Origin: Cornus controversa
Taxonomy: Eukaryota > Streptophyta > Magnoliopsida > Cornales > Cornaceae
Reading direction: 5' to 3'
Length of the DNA stretch: 64,000 bases
Assembly: GCA_026545225.1 (NCBI GenBank)
Contig: CM048846.1
Span: 13,727,975 to 13,791,974, forward strand
Under the pieces are notes generated by a model. The model was not told the origin of the DNA. It ran no database searches and worked only from the letters and a program-made list of their open reading frames with translations. Of this stretch, positions 1 to 12,539 are shown piece after piece. The translations under genes and the position numbers were made by a program. Each line of letters opens with the position of its first letter. Position 1 is the first letter of the stretch.

Positions 1-3000
1 CTCCAATATTGATGAATTAACCTTTGTGAAAGAAGTGCATCTCAGGTAAGGACTTCTCTGTCCTTCCATTTCTTATGTGGATATCTACAACCCATAATTG
101 CCTCCTATTATAAATTCAATCCATTCTCATTTAGCATAATTATACTCTGTTTAGGACCATTGATGAACTGGGAGTTGATAGGTCCACTATTGCAAGTAAG
201 TCCCTATTTTGCAATAACATTCAGTTTTTGTCTGTTGATGAGAATACTTTGAAGTTGAAGTTTCCCTATTGCTGTTAATACGTTCTCTGTAAATTAATTT
301 ATTATATTATGTACAATGCCTTCCATTGTGCTAACAGTCATGCACCGCGTCTTACTTCCTCACTATTTGATGCATAAATAGATGAGCATCAAATTTTATA
401 ACATTTGACTTGGGAACATTTAGGTCATTTATTGTTTGCTAAAACTGAATTCCGGAATTAGGTTTGAAAATGCTTCATAACAAAGTTAAAGAATTCACTC
501 TTTTTTTTTTCACCCTTTTCGGAGGCAAATCCAGGAAACAAGCTGAATATGCCAGCCTTACTCATCTCTTTTTGACCAAGTTCTTCAATAATATACCTTA
601 GTATAGTACAAGTACAATGAAATGTAGCCATTGATAAAGAAAATAGAGGGTTTCCACGTTGACAGTCCATTCTGTAATATATAAACTTCCCCGCATTTAT
701 GATTCTCTTTAAGATATCTTCTGATGCCCCCCTATTTGTTTATGGTCTATAAATTCTGTTATTTGTCCTCATGTCTGTTGAGCTAATATTCATGCAATCT
801 TACTAGTGTCTGTTTTTCACTCTCATTCACTTTTTTGCAGCACACCTAGAAGAACTGGAGCAACTTCTTAAGGGAATTGCTATGATGAAAGAGTTGACTC
901 TACGCACAAAAGACTACTTAGTCTCATTCGGGGAATGCATGTCAACAAGAATTTTTGCAGCTTATTTAAATACAATTGGTGTTAAATCCCGGCAAGTACG
1001 ATGTCTTCTGATCATTTATATCAACTATAGTAAGCTTAACAAGTTTGTATGCTCCACTAACTGATAAAATAACTTAGTAATGTCTATAATGAAGAACGTG
1101 GCAAGAGATATGATTTCAGGATTATATGTTACTTCGTGCTTAAACATCACCTATCGTGTAATTTTAGATGTTCCCATCATTTACCTTCCATCTATTTTGA
1201 TAAGACCATCATTTTCTTTTTATACTTGTCCCAACCGCTGAGAAAGAAGTTTCATTCTATATAGAACTTCCAAATGGAATAAATGTTTATACATAGAAGG
1301 AAAAGAAATTTTCTATAAACAAAAGATATATATATATATATATATATATGCAATAAGTGTCATCAGCAGCTCATTTTTTTAATTTTTCAAGACAAAGAAC
1401 TTGCAAGTCTAGAGTTGCTTAACAATTTTTTCTTAACACTTAACGGTATATCAGAAAGGTGTAAAAACCAAAAAAAAAATATCAGATTGAAATGATTATA
1501 TGTAGAATTAGATGTTATTTGGTGGGTTCACAACTCTAAATTGTGCTTAATATTTAAAATCTCTGCAGATTAGGTTCTGCTTTATAATGTGTATCATTTC
1601 TTGTCTTCCCGATCTGCATAGTTTAGATTTATGTTTAAATTTAGTGATAAGGGTGTTGTGTTTTTGCATGTCCATGTATTTTACATCTAAAAATTTCTTT
1701 CAACCTATTCGCATAGTTCTCTTGATAGATTATTAGTGTGATTTGTGGTTGGTTAGAAACAAAAGGATGAGTATAGTATTCTTTGTCATGGAGTTATTCT
1801 ATGAAAGCCTTTGTGCAGCAAAAAAAAAAAGGGTATTAACTCAGATGTGATTATGAAATGGCTCATGTAGGAAGCCTATTAATTCTAGTTGATAAAAGTA
1901 TAATCGATCAACATAATACATAAAGCTGACAGAAGAAGCCACTTGAACATTAATATTTAATGTTTAGCTACATCAGATTGGAGTAAATATTTTATTCTTC
2001 TATACTTTCTGTTGTAATTGGTCAAGGCTTTGTAGATAATTCGAATGCCGTAAATTATACATAATATTTATTTCCTTCTGTGTTCTGTCACATTACCTGT
2101 TGGCCAAACATTTGTTGTAATTGTAGGCGCCTTTGCTAGTACTGCTTTTGATGATGGCTGATTGTCACTGTGTACTGTTTTTGCAGTATGATGCGTTTGA
2201 TATTGGTTTTATAACAACAGATGACTTTACAAATGCGGATATTTTGGAAGCAACTTATCCAGCTGTTGCAAAGAGATTACATGGTGATTGGACGAGTGAT
2301 CCTGCAGTTCCTGTTGTCACTGGCTTCCTTGGAAAGGTCTTTCTACTTGCAGCACCCTTATATATTTTCTTTGTTAAAGGTGCCATAGTATCTGCTCCAC
2401 TTAAGTGGGATTTTGATTTGATGGTCTAAAATAATGTGATATATTGGAATATTACGATTGCAGGGCTGGAGATCTTGTGCAGTGACTACGTTGGGTAGGG
2501 GTGGTAGTGATTTGACAGCAACCACTATTGGTAAAGCACTGGGGTTGCAAGAAATTCAGGTTAGTGCACACCGACACACCTTGAATGCATGTATGTAGAA
2601 AATTGTTGATAAACTGCACAATCATTATGAAAATGTGAACACACAGACAAAAACAGACGTATAGAGAAATTTGGTGTGTGAAAAAGTGTTATACAAAGGA
2701 GTTCAAATTCTTGAAAGATTTTAACAAGCTTTTAGAGTATGTATATACATGACTCCTATATGATGATTCTAGGCAAAATATTTAAAAACCTATTTCTCGA
2801 TCCATTACAGGTATGGAAGGATGTTGATGGTGTTTTGACTTGTGATCCTAACATATATCCACATGCAGAACCTGTGCCATATCTAACATTTGAAGAGGCA
2901 GCTGAACTTGCATATTTTGGTGCTCAGGTACCATATCGTTATAGCTTTTAATCATAAACAGAGTATAAGAACATTGCATTTCTTGTGTTTGATATTCTTG

Positions 3001-6000
3001 CATGGACAATGGGCCAGGATCTGTGTAAGTTCTGGCTACAATTCACTTGAGTATCATATTTGTGCAAACTTGTTCAACTGGCAGGATATTTGGCTGAATT
3101 TCTGCATAGACTTTTTCGAATACAATTTACCTAGTTTTTTTTGGAATTAACCAATGCTGTTTAATCAACTAGTTTTGCAATTAATTCATGGACACTATCT
3201 GCTTAGGAACTTTTAGAAAACTAAATGATGCTGCCCTACTTTTAGGTTTGTGGTGGGGCTAAGGTCAGTAGCTTCCAGATTTAGGTTTTAAAAGGAATAA
3301 GAAAAGTTGGAAGTAGCTTCAGCATTTTATCCTTGAAGGAGTGGAATTCAATGTTTATTTGACATGAATTTTTCTATTAAAAAAAGTTAGGATAATATTA
3401 AGAAGTCCTGTTTCATCATGCCATTTAATCTGCCTCAAATAATGAAATCGATGGCTAGAATGACTTGCAAATAAAAAATATCCTTAGATTTTCTGGGAAC
3501 ACATTATTAATCATATATTATATTCCAATTGGACTTCATTGGTTTGAGTATCATGATCATCATTATTATTGCATTCCTTTATACTTCTTCAGCTATTGCA
3601 AGTAACTTCTACTTCAAATTTGGTACCTGTAACATCATCTTACTGGCCTTTGTGAACAACTCAATAATACAGAGTACCAAATAAATAAGGCCCTGTTTGG
3701 TAACACTTCCAATTCCAGATTTCAGTTTTCATTTTTATTTTTTTGGAAGTCACAACAGAAATGGCATTTGGTAACGCAGTTTTCATTTCTGAAAAAATGA
3801 AAGTGATGTCAAAATTTTGACAATCCTTAGGCATAATTTGAAAGCTTCATAACGAAGCTTTCAGTTTCAGATTTCAATTCAAGTTTTCATTTCTGATTTT
3901 TTTATAAAATACAATAAATAAAATATATATATAAATATAAATATATATAAGATATATAAATATAATAATAATAATAAATATATAATATATATAAGAAGAA
4001 AATACAATAAAATAAGAGTTATATATAAATTCAATTATATATAATATAATAAATACAAAATTATAAGTCAATAAGAATAAAAACTTTTATAAAATACAAT
4101 AAATAAATTTATATATAAATATATATAATAATAATAAATATATATATAAATATAAAGATATATATAAGAAAATACAATAAAATAAGAGTTATAAAAGTCC
4201 TAACATGAGTTTGAACCATATTACTCAACACAATTTTTAGTCAAAGATACCACTATTTTTGTTTTGAAAATTAATTGGGTTACCAAACATATTTTCAGAT
4301 TTGTGCTTTCAAAATTTCAACAGCATATGACGTTAAAAAACGTATTCTGCTTTTGACAGAAATGGTAGCACAGGAGGTTTTCAGATTTCATTTTTCAGAA
4401 AATGAAATCCGACAGTGTTACCAAACAGCCCCTAAGGCAGCTGTTTCATTCCTTGATTCTAAATTACAATTTTTGAGACTTTTTTGGTATTGCTATACAC
4501 ATCAAATTCCTTAGACTTTAACAAAAGAAGGCATCTACAGAAGCCTTTAGGGATTATACTGTTGCCTCCAAAGAACCCATCCTCTTACCAAAATCTCTTT
4601 TTGTAGTTTCAAAGTTCTTTGAGGAGACTTCAAACTAAGATACAAGCTTAATAAAAAAGATGGGATCTTTGCTTTGATAACAAACTAAATTTAGGAAATT
4701 TGGGATACTGCTGCCTACACTGACGGACCCAGAAAATTGTATGAGTGGGGGCGACCTTGAACAAGAAGAATATATAGTGGGGTATTATAAAAAATTCAGT
4801 GGGGGCATTTTTAAAATTTTAACAAACATTATACCTAATTTTCTAAATAAGTAAAATTTCAGTGGGGGCAGCTGCCCCCACTGGGCCCTTAATGGGTCTG
4901 TGCCTGGCAGCATACATTCAGATTAATGGTGGACTAAGGTTATGAAAGCCTTCAAGGTTTAGGGATTTAAAGGTAGAGGAAATGTCGTAATTTTTGTAGA
5001 TGGAAATGATTGGATTGTTTTTAAAAGTGATTGGTTGCAGGAATCACAGGGAAGTAGTTGCTAATAACTGGAAGAAACTAACCACGGTGTTTGTGAATTA
5101 ATCGAAAGGGAAAATGCAAGAGAGAGGTTTCAGGTAATTTGAGATTAGATACGGTAGAGTTTGAGAGACCAAAAGGATCTTCAAGACAGTTATTAACAGT
5201 AATCAAGAGAAATCATTTGTACTAATCAGAAAAAAAAAAGAAATAGAGAGAGAAAGAGAAAATTTGTGGAAGGACAAAAAGAAAAGAAAAAAAGAGTAGA
5301 AGAGTAAGAATTTAGAAATCAATGAAATTGTATCATACATCACATTTAACTTCAAAAGTTAACTGTCAGATTCTCAAACTTAAAACTCGATTGCGCAACA
5401 GCAATATTGTGCTCCATCTGAAATTCCCGATGCACCCCTTAGCTTGTTCTGAATCACTATCTTAATTGAAAAGTTGTAACTTTATGCAACTTAGTTCAAA
5501 TGTATGTACCTGTTTTAATATGCCCCTAACCTCATCATAGTGTGTAACTGATAGAGAAAAATTCGCTACTTGTGGCTACCTACTATTAGATTGTCCCTTT
5601 CTGAGCCTGGTTTAAGAAGTAAGATTGGATACTTGCATGTCATCATAATTATTTGGATTTGTAAATTTCCATCTTTCCTGTCCTTACAGGTCCTGCATCC
5701 ACAGTCCATGAGGCCAGCAAGGGAGGGGGATATCCCTGTTAGGGTTAAGAATTCTTACAACCCCAGAGCCCCAGGTACCCTCATCACTAGAACAAGAGAT
5801 ATGAGTAAGGTTTGTTGCACATCACAATCTTCAATAAATGAAAATCATTATTGCATAAAAAGTTTAAAGAGCTGAACATGTCTTCTTTCAACTTCCAGGC
5901 GGTACTAACTAGCATTGTTTTGAAACGGAATGTAACTATGTTGGATATTGTTAGCACTTGTATGCTTGGTCAATTTGGATTTCTTGCTAAGGTAAAAATT

Positions 6001-8629
6001 CTAATTGCTGAATCTGGTGTTTTAGTCTCTGGCCAGCTCAATTCCTTTTTAAGTCTAATCAATTATGTTTGGCATTGCTCTGTGCAGGTATTTTCAATCT
6101 TTGAAGACTTGGGTATATCTGTGGATGTTGTAGCTACTAGTGAAGTTAGTATTTCCTTAACATTGGACCCATCAAAGCTCTGGAGCAGAGAACTGATTCA
6201 GCAGGCAGGCATATTTTGTCATGTTTATGTTTTTGTTAGATTTGCTATATCACGGTTTTTCATCCCTGCATAGCTTCAATTTCAAATATTCACAACCGTC
6301 TTGTAAATCTCTCTCTCTCTCTCTCCCCCCATTAATACAACTACCTTATAAATTTTTCCTTTATAGATGATCCGTGTTAGTGTATGAAATGTTTAATGAG
6401 TTTCATGTTTAGTATTGTGAATTAGGAGCAAGATAGCAGTATCACCATTCACAGAGCACGGCATGCACATCTATATATGATTTTTTTGTAAATTGCAAAT
6501 AGTAGTAGGGTTTTCTCTTGTCCCGTGCTTTGACTGTTGACTTCTAAACTCCGTTTGGTAATATGTTTCTTTGAGCAGGAACTTGACCATGTCGTGGAAG
6601 AACTCGAAAAAGTTGCAGTTGTAAAACTTCTTCAGCATAGATCAATCATCTCTCTCATTGGGAATGTCCAAAGGTCCTCACTGGTTCTAGAGAAGGTGCA
6701 AAACCTGCATACCTGACTCATTCTGATTGAGTCGAGTTATTTTATTCAATTTTCTTTTTGTGGTTTTTGTTATTACAACTTCCAAGTTCATAGTAATACA
6801 TCATTGATGTGGTATCCATCTCTCCGTTCTAGTCATTGACCAATGAGTATGACTTCCCCTTCTTCGACCGTCTTGAATTGAAAGTTCATTAAAGAACACC
6901 CTGTACATAACCTCTACTTTGAACTCTTAACTAATATTTAACTTTGTTCTTTGTCAAAGTTTTTGGTTTTTTTTCTTATTGAATTTTGCCTAAATACAGT
7001 ATTAGTATGTGAAGCATGTACTTACCAAGGGTTGTATCCCAGTGGTACTTTCTCACCTTCCAAAGTGGAAGGTTGAGGGTTCAAGTTTCCGTAGGACAAT
7101 TTGGGTGTGTGAGAATTTCTTGCCAGAATGCCAGGATAAAAAAGAAAAAAACAAGTGAAGCATGTACTTTTCCTTTTTCTGTTAATGGCTAAAGAGGGCA
7201 TTGTTGGTAGGGGTGTTGAAGGAAAGTGTATTCACTTCAACCTTAGTCTTTTGCCCCCCACTTGTTCACCAATGTACTCTCACTAACCCTCTTTTTTTTT
7301 TTTTTATCTTTGTTTTCTCACCAATTCATCATCATCACCCTTGCCTTTGTCCCATATGGATGGGGCTGGCCACATGAATTCTCTTTTTCCATTCTTTTCT
7401 ATTATACACCATGTCTCTTTCAATATTTAGTTTTTTTTAAATCATTTTAAATTACTTCATCAAATGTAAGTTTTGGTCGGCCTCTTTGTCATTTACCTTC
7501 TAGGCAAACAACCTGTCCTCTCCTAACTGATGCATCTTCCGCTCTATGTTGTATATGGCCATACCACCTAAGCCATTCTCTAATTTTATCACGAATTGGA
7601 GCTACTCTTAGCTTACCTCTCACTCATTCATTACTAATCCTATCTTTTCTAGTTACTTTTATTTTTCATCGTAGCATCCTCATTTCCACTACATGAATGT
7701 TTTGTTTTTGTTTCTTTTTCAACGACCTTCACTCGGCTCCATACAACATAGCTGGCCTAATAACCGTCCTATAGAAATTTTCTTTTAATTTATTTGATAT
7801 TCATTTGTCAATTGTTTTCCCACTAATTGCATAGTGATAATAGATTATCAGCGAGTCAACATATTAGCGTTCTAATGCTGCTGGGTTCGCTCATCATCTA
7901 GCTGCCTGTTTGTTTATGACAATTTACTACTTGTATTGATTCTTGTTTCTTGGGTGCATTTTCTGGCAGGCATTTCGTGTTCTTCGTAACATAGGAGTTA
8001 ATGTTCAGATGATCTCTCAAGGTGCATCTAAGGTATTTGGACTCAACCATATGATGTTATCTGTTGCATATGGATTATAGTTTTGAGTTGTAGCTCTGCT
8101 ATACACCCCAAGCATAGGTCTTAAGCACCATGACAGAACACTTATATCTTCAACGGTCTGGGAGCCATTGCTAGATGTGCCAACTGAGGTGATTCCCGTG
8201 CCAATAAATTTGCATTCACAGATTCGACAATTTTGGCAAGCACTCAATATATATAGAGCCGAAAAGACACACAGGCACCATTTGGTTTAGCATGATTGGG
8301 TCAAATTAGATAGTCGAGATTTCTCTAATATGTTGAGTTATGGGGTTGGAACCGCCCTCTTTTTTTTCTTTTTCTGGGTGCCTAGTATCTCATATGGAAA
8401 ATCATGAGAGCCTAGATATGGCTATAATAATCGAGTGCTAAGAAGTTATGATGTAATAGTTCTGTCATTATTGTATCTGTTTAACACATCATTCTCTTTT
8501 CTTTTTTTGTTTGGTTTTTCTGTCTATCAGGTTAACATCTCATTGATAGTAAATGACAGTGAGGCAGAACAATGCGTCAGGGCTCTCCATGCTGCCTTCT
8601 TTGAGAATGATGTCTTCGAACTAGTCTAG
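1..8629 (+). CDS. AK: Aspartokinase, monofunctional, chloroplastic (3' part)
   Basis: Phosphorylates aspartate, the first step of the lysine/threonine/methionine pathway in plastids; the monofunctional plant enzymes are feedback-inhibited by lysine. Exons read from splice sites and frame: 1-45 (truncated by the window edge), 155-195, 841-995, 2187-2336, 2464-2559, 2811-2927, 5690-5809, 5899-5991, 6088-6204, 6579-6695, 7970-8032, 8531-8629. This gives 403 residues and a stop; about 150 N-terminal residues, including the transit peptide, lie upstream. The kinase part shows [39 protein letters not shown] and [17 protein letters not shown], and the end holds two ACT domains ([39 protein letters not shown]). 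From exon 3 onward all introns are phase 0. The intron after 6204 starts with GC, not GT. The C-terminus stops soon after the second ACT domain (FENDVFELV), shorter than Arabidopsis AK1 as I recall it. No homoserine dehydrogenase domain follows, so this is not the bifunctional enzyme. Confidence 0.95.
1326..1349. repeat. (TA)n microsatellite
   Basis: A run of about 12 TA units in the aspartokinase intron between 996 and 2186. The rest of that intron shows no recognisable element. Confidence 0.9.
3689..4432. mobile_element. Harbinger/Tourist-like MITE in aspartokinase intron
   Basis: Ends are GGCCCTGTTTGGTAACAC on the left and the reverse complement of GGGGCTGTTTGGTAACAC on the right, 16 of 18 matching. 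TAA flanks both ends (3686-3688 and 4433-4435), the 3-bp TWA target duplication of PIF/Harbinger elements. The 744-bp body is extremely AT-rich, with ATATAA-type tracts and no transposase reading frame, so it is non-autonomous. It lies in the 2.76-kb intron 2928-5689. Confidence 0.85.
4711..4910. mobile_element. Small inverted-repeat element (candidate)
   Basis: About 200 bp bounded by GCTGCC...GACGGACCCA on the left and its imperfect inverse (TGGGTCTGTGCCTGGCAGC) on the right, with internal GTGGGGGC motifs in inverse arrangement near 4860-4880. ATAC occurs beside both ends but the spacing differs by one base, so the target duplication is uncertain. Superfamily not identified. Confidence 0.45.
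6301..6327. repeat. (TC)n tract
   Basis: A CT-rich microsatellite ending in a C run, in the aspartokinase GC-AG intron (6205-6578). Confidence 0.75.
7024..7154 (+). mobile_element. tRNA-derived SINE with 15-bp target duplication
   Basis: The sequence resembles a tRNA promoter module: an A-box-like CCCAGTGGTA followed by a B-box-like GAGGGTTCAAGTTTC, then a short tail ending in an A-rich run. It is flanked by a perfect 15-bp direct repeat GTGAAGCATGTACTT (7009-7023 and 7155-7169), showing a recent target-primed insertion into the aspartokinase intron 6696-7969. A second copy of the family is at 41576-41668 on the other strand. Confidence 0.85.
7463..7850 (-). mobile_element. RTE-clade LINE fragment (antisense in aspartokinase intron)
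   Basis: The minus strand shows the 3' part of plant RTE retrotransposons: a remnant of the reverse-transcriptase C-terminal region with motifs like AMLYGAE, EMRML and RGRPK-type residues, interrupted by stops and frameshifts. The same family recurs at 19060-20290, 34790-35255, 41690-41800 and 48295-48370. It is short, 5'-truncated and long dead. Confidence 0.7.
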
Positions 8630-9683
8630 AAGCACGGATCTGAGAATGATTCTATTTTAAGATTGCCAAATGAATGTTCATTATGATGATCAATGTATTT
8701 TTTATGTATGAGCCATCTAAATTTGGGGAACCTTTTTTCCCCTGTTATCGTTGATTCATATGTAGTTCTGTAGCAATCCAACATTCTATCTGGCAGGCTT
8801 TAGCTGGGCATGCATGTTTCACAACGACAATGACTGCTAGATTTCACTATATGTTCACTCTGTTTTACTTCTTTTTCAGTCTTGGAAGAATTAATTTTTT
8901 CAATGACGTGAAAGATATGCAAAAAGGGCTTCATGAAATTGAGGTGATTTGGGCCTCATCCCAAATTTTGTTTTCTAGGCCGTTAGTAAAAAATACCCCA
9001 CTTTCTTATAAAAATCAATCCTGGAACCAGGGATTTGGAGTTATGGTTGAACATGACTTATATTTATTGAGTTATAATAGGCGTCAATCACGTTCTTTTA
9101 ACATATGGTTTGCATGTATTAGATGGTGATTATGGTTTGGCAGGTATTAGATAGTGATAAGACTTATTGTGTTTTGTGACTTTTATTCACATGTTATACC
9201 AAATTTCGGTTTAACAAATATCAATATTATGAATTATAGGTATGTCAAATTGGTAGATCGACTTTGACTAAATGACTTGTGGATTTGTTAAATACTCTAG
9301 TTGATTATAGATTTTATTTTATTTTAGTTTCAATCGATTCATCTATTGATCTGTTGGACCTACTTTATGTGATTATAGATTGGACCTACTTTATGTGATT
9401 ATAGATTGAGGAGAAGTCCTTTCAATGTGTAAATTATTATTGGGAATTTATACTCTACCCTCTCTTAGAATGGATTTGTTGTGAGAGGTTATTTTAATGA
9501 TGTGTTTGGAATGCAGGAATGGAATAAAATGCAACTGAGAATGAAATGAGAATAAAAGTGAAATGAAATGATCATTCTCATTCTATTGTTTGGTTGCAAA
9601 TATAAAATGAGGTACGAATGAAATAAATTTTAAATCAAAATTTTTAAAATGCCCCCCTTAGTGACAAATAATTAAACCAACAA
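8630..9683. other. Intergenic, aspartokinase 3' flank
   Basis: Holds the aspartokinase 3' UTR region and AT-rich DNA with no supported gene. A short stretch near 9512-9545 (GTGTTTGGAATGCAGGAATG) looks like one end of a Harbinger-type MITE, but I found no matching opposite end. Confidence 0.5.
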
Positions 9684-10185
9684 ATGTGTGGTGGTGGAGG
9701 AATGTGGCGATGTGTAGGTGTTGGAGTGGTGGTGGAAGGTGGCGATGTAGAGGTGGTGGTGGTGGTGGAGGAAGGTGATGATGTGGACGTGATGGTATGG
9801 TTGTGGTGGAAGGTAGCGATGTGGAGGTGGTGGATGATGGTGGTGATGTGGCAATAGGGGTGGCGGTGGAGGTGGTAGAGGAAGGTGGCGATATAAAGGT
9901 GGTGGCAGTGGAAGAAGGTGTCGACATGGAGGTGATGGAGTGGTGTGGTGGGGGGTGGCGATAAAAGTGGTGGTATAGTGGTGGAGGAAGGTGGTGGTGG
10001 AGGTGATAGTGATGCGATGTGGCGACGACGGCGGTGGTGGAAGAATGTGGCAATATTAAGGTGGTGGTGTGGTGGAGTAGGAAGGTGGCGATACGGAGGT
10101 GGTGGGGTGGCGGTGGTGGAAGTGGTGGTGGTGGTTGTAGAGTCGATGGTAGTGGTGGTGGTAGAGTCGGTGTGGTGGTAGAAAT
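9684..10185. repeat. GGT/GGA-rich minisatellite
   Basis: About 500 bp of degenerate tandem units of roughly 30-39 bp built on GGTGGAAGGTGGCGATGTGG. The plus strand is strongly G-rich, with many GG and GGG runs. The open frames on both strands (Pro/His/Ser/Thr-rich on the minus strand, Gly/Val-rich on the plus strand) follow from the repeat and should not be read as genes. Confidence 0.85.
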
Positions 10186-10204
10186 TATGATGTATAGTTC
10201 TTTA

Positions 10205-10585
10205 TGCTTCATTTGGTAGGAAGGAAGGAAGAGAAGTGGAGGGAATAAGCAAATTTTATTCGTTTGGTAAAAATGATGAAATAAAAGAAGAAAAAATATG
10301 ATGGATGAGCCATCCTTTCTCTTTCATAAATTTTAATTATCTAAATTTGGACTAAAGACATGAAGAAGGAAAGACAATGATATTATACAAGTTTTTAATT
10401 ACAAAACTTTCCTTATTTCTCTTTCATTCTCTCATAACAAATAAAATAATGTATTATTTTCTTATCTTCTCTTCCATCAAACCAAATAAAAAGAGGGAAT
10501 AATACAATCTCATCTCTAAAAATGTCTCATTCATCTCTCATTCTCTCCCTTCCATCAAATTTTTTTCTTCCTACCAAACAGAGCA
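10205..10585. mobile_element. Tourist-like MITE, 381 bp
   Basis: Left end TGCTTCATTTGGTAGGAAG; right end is the reverse complement of TGCTCTGTTTGGTAGGAAG. TTA lies directly outside both ends (10202-10204 and 10586-10588), the TWA duplication of Harbinger-type MITEs. No coding capacity. It abuts the minisatellite on its left. Confidence 0.85.
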
Positions 10586-11007
10586 TTAAGGAAGCTATGG
10601 AAAGCTTTTTGATTCTAGAAATGAACTTTTAGAAATTAGGAAATAGAAAGAAAAATATGTGACTCACTAGAATACTTTTTAAATTGTAAATTCTCATAAT
10701 TTAGCTAATGAATCTTTGCAGCAAAATTCTAACAACAAAAATAAAATTGATAGGATGTTATTCTTCCTTTCCTTTTTTTTTTTCATTCCCCCAGTATTTT
10801 GTTTGATTAATTGCATGTATCTAAACTTTAATTTGTCTTATTTTATAGATACGTATAAAATAAATTACAAATTTGGTGAGTAAAAGACAATATGTCAAAT
10901 ATAAAAATGTAAGATAAATTGTGCATGAATTAAAATTTTAAGAAAGGTAAAAAATCAATTGGATTAGAGTCTTAATTTAAAAAAGGGTAATTATGATATT
11001 AAAAATA

Positions 11008-11925
11008 GGCAAAAGGGTCAAAAACCCTCCTGTGCTTTTAAAAATGTGCAAGAGCCCCCATGTGTTTTTTTGGGACCATATCACACCCTCATATTTGCAA
11101 AAGAGAGCAATTTACCCCATCTTGCACATATTATATTTTTCTATGACCATTTTACCCTTTCTATTATTTAAAAAAGAGGAGACTTTTTTCCGAGAAAAAA
11201 ATTCTGGAAATAATTTTCGAATAAAAAAACTAAATATGCACAATAACTTAATAAAGTTTTTTGAGAGGAGAGGTTTTTTTTTTTTATATATATTAAGTTA
11301 TATCAATTTACGAACAATAAAATAAAAATGCACAATTACATAATAAAAAATTTTGGATTTTTTTTTTACTAGAAAGCGGTTTTTTTTTTATATTGAGTTT
11401 TTCTTTACCTTAATAAAAAAAAAAGTTTTTTTCGGGAAAAAAAATTCAAAAATTGTTTCCGGAAAAAAAACTAAATATGCACAATAATAATAATTTTCAA
11501 ATTTTTTTATTTTTTCAAAAATTATTTTATTTGTATAAATTCTCTCTCTTTCTAATGGAAAAATTTTCAGAAAACAAAAAAAAAATCAAAAATTTTTATT
11601 ATGTAATTGTGCATTTTTATTTTTTTCTGTAAATTGATATAACTTAATATATAAAAAAAAAACCTCTCCTCTCAAAAAATTGTATTAAGTAATTGTGCAT
11701 ATTTAGTTTTTTCTCCAAAATTATTTTAGGAATTTTTTTTCCCGAAAAAAAAATCTCCTCTTTTTTTAATAATAGAAAGGTAAAATGATCATAGAAAAAT
11801 ATAATATGTCCAAGAGGGGGCAAATTGCTCACTTTTGCAAATGTGAGTGTAACATGGTCCCAAAAAAAGCACATGTAAGTTTCTTGCATCTTTTTAAAAG
11901 CACAGGAGTTTTTAACCCATTTGCC
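11008..11925. mobile_element. Mutator-like foldback element, 918 bp, 9-bp TSD
   Basis: The left arm begins GGCAAAAGGGTCAAAAACCC and the right arm ends with its near reverse complement. Homology continues inward through most of each arm: the left has AAATGTGCAAGAG, GGGACCATATCACAC, TTTCTATGACCATTTTACC, and the right has the inverse of each. The whole element is therefore close to one long hairpin. A perfect 9-bp duplication TTAAAAATA flanks it (10999-11007 and 11926-11934), the hallmark of Mutator-like insertion. No transposase. Confidence 0.9.
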
Positions 11926-11944
11926 TTAAAAATATAAAAATCAA

Positions 11945-12471
11945 ACATTGTATAAAAAAACCTGTGCTTTTAAAAAGGTGCAAGAAACCCCCCTATGCTA
12001 TATTTTGAAACATATCACACCCTCACATTTGCAAAAGTGAGCAAATTACTCTATCTTGTACATATTATCATTTTCTATGACTATTTTACCCTTTTCATAA
12101 TTATAAAAAATAAAGAACAATAAAAAAAAGAAAGGTTTTTATATATTAAATTTTTTTTACCTTAATAAAAAAAAGAGGAGTTGTGCATTTTTATAATAAT
12201 AGAAATGATGAAATTTTTTATTATGTAATTGTGCATTTTTATTTTTTTTAAAAAATTGATATAACTTAATATATAAAAAAATCTCTCTTCTCTCTATTGT
12301 TCTTTATTTTTATAATAATAGAAATGATAAAATAGTCATAAAAAATAATAATATGTACAAGAGAGAATAATTTGTTCACTTTTATAAATATAAGGTATAA
12401 TACTCTCAAAATATAGCATAAAAGATTTCTTGCATACTTTTAAAAATTATTAAAGTTTTTGACCTTTTACC
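11945..12471. mobile_element. Second, diverged copy of the Mutator-like foldback element
   Basis: Starts with CCTGTGCTTTTAAAAAGGTG, the same arm as in the 11008-11925 element but lacking its outermost 20 or so bases, and ends with GACCTTTTACC, the inverse of the family terminus. The arms are again inverse copies (ATGACTATTTTACCC and its complement). It lies directly beside the first copy. Shorter and more diverged; no clear target duplication. Confidence 0.75.
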
Positions 12472-12539
12472 TTTATTTTATGGAAAGAGGAGAGTGCAGT
12501 GGTTGAGAATATTGGTGTAGCACTGTAGCGCAAACATAA

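Noticed and set aside
7030-7100. A tRNA gene
   Set aside because: It has A- and B-box-like sequence but no foldable acceptor stem, and it is bounded by target duplications, so it is a SINE.
9658-10212. Long Pro/His/Ser/Thr-rich open frame (184 codons) on the minus strand
   Set aside because: It is produced by a GGT-type minisatellite; frames on both strands are open for the same reason, and there is no non-repetitive core.
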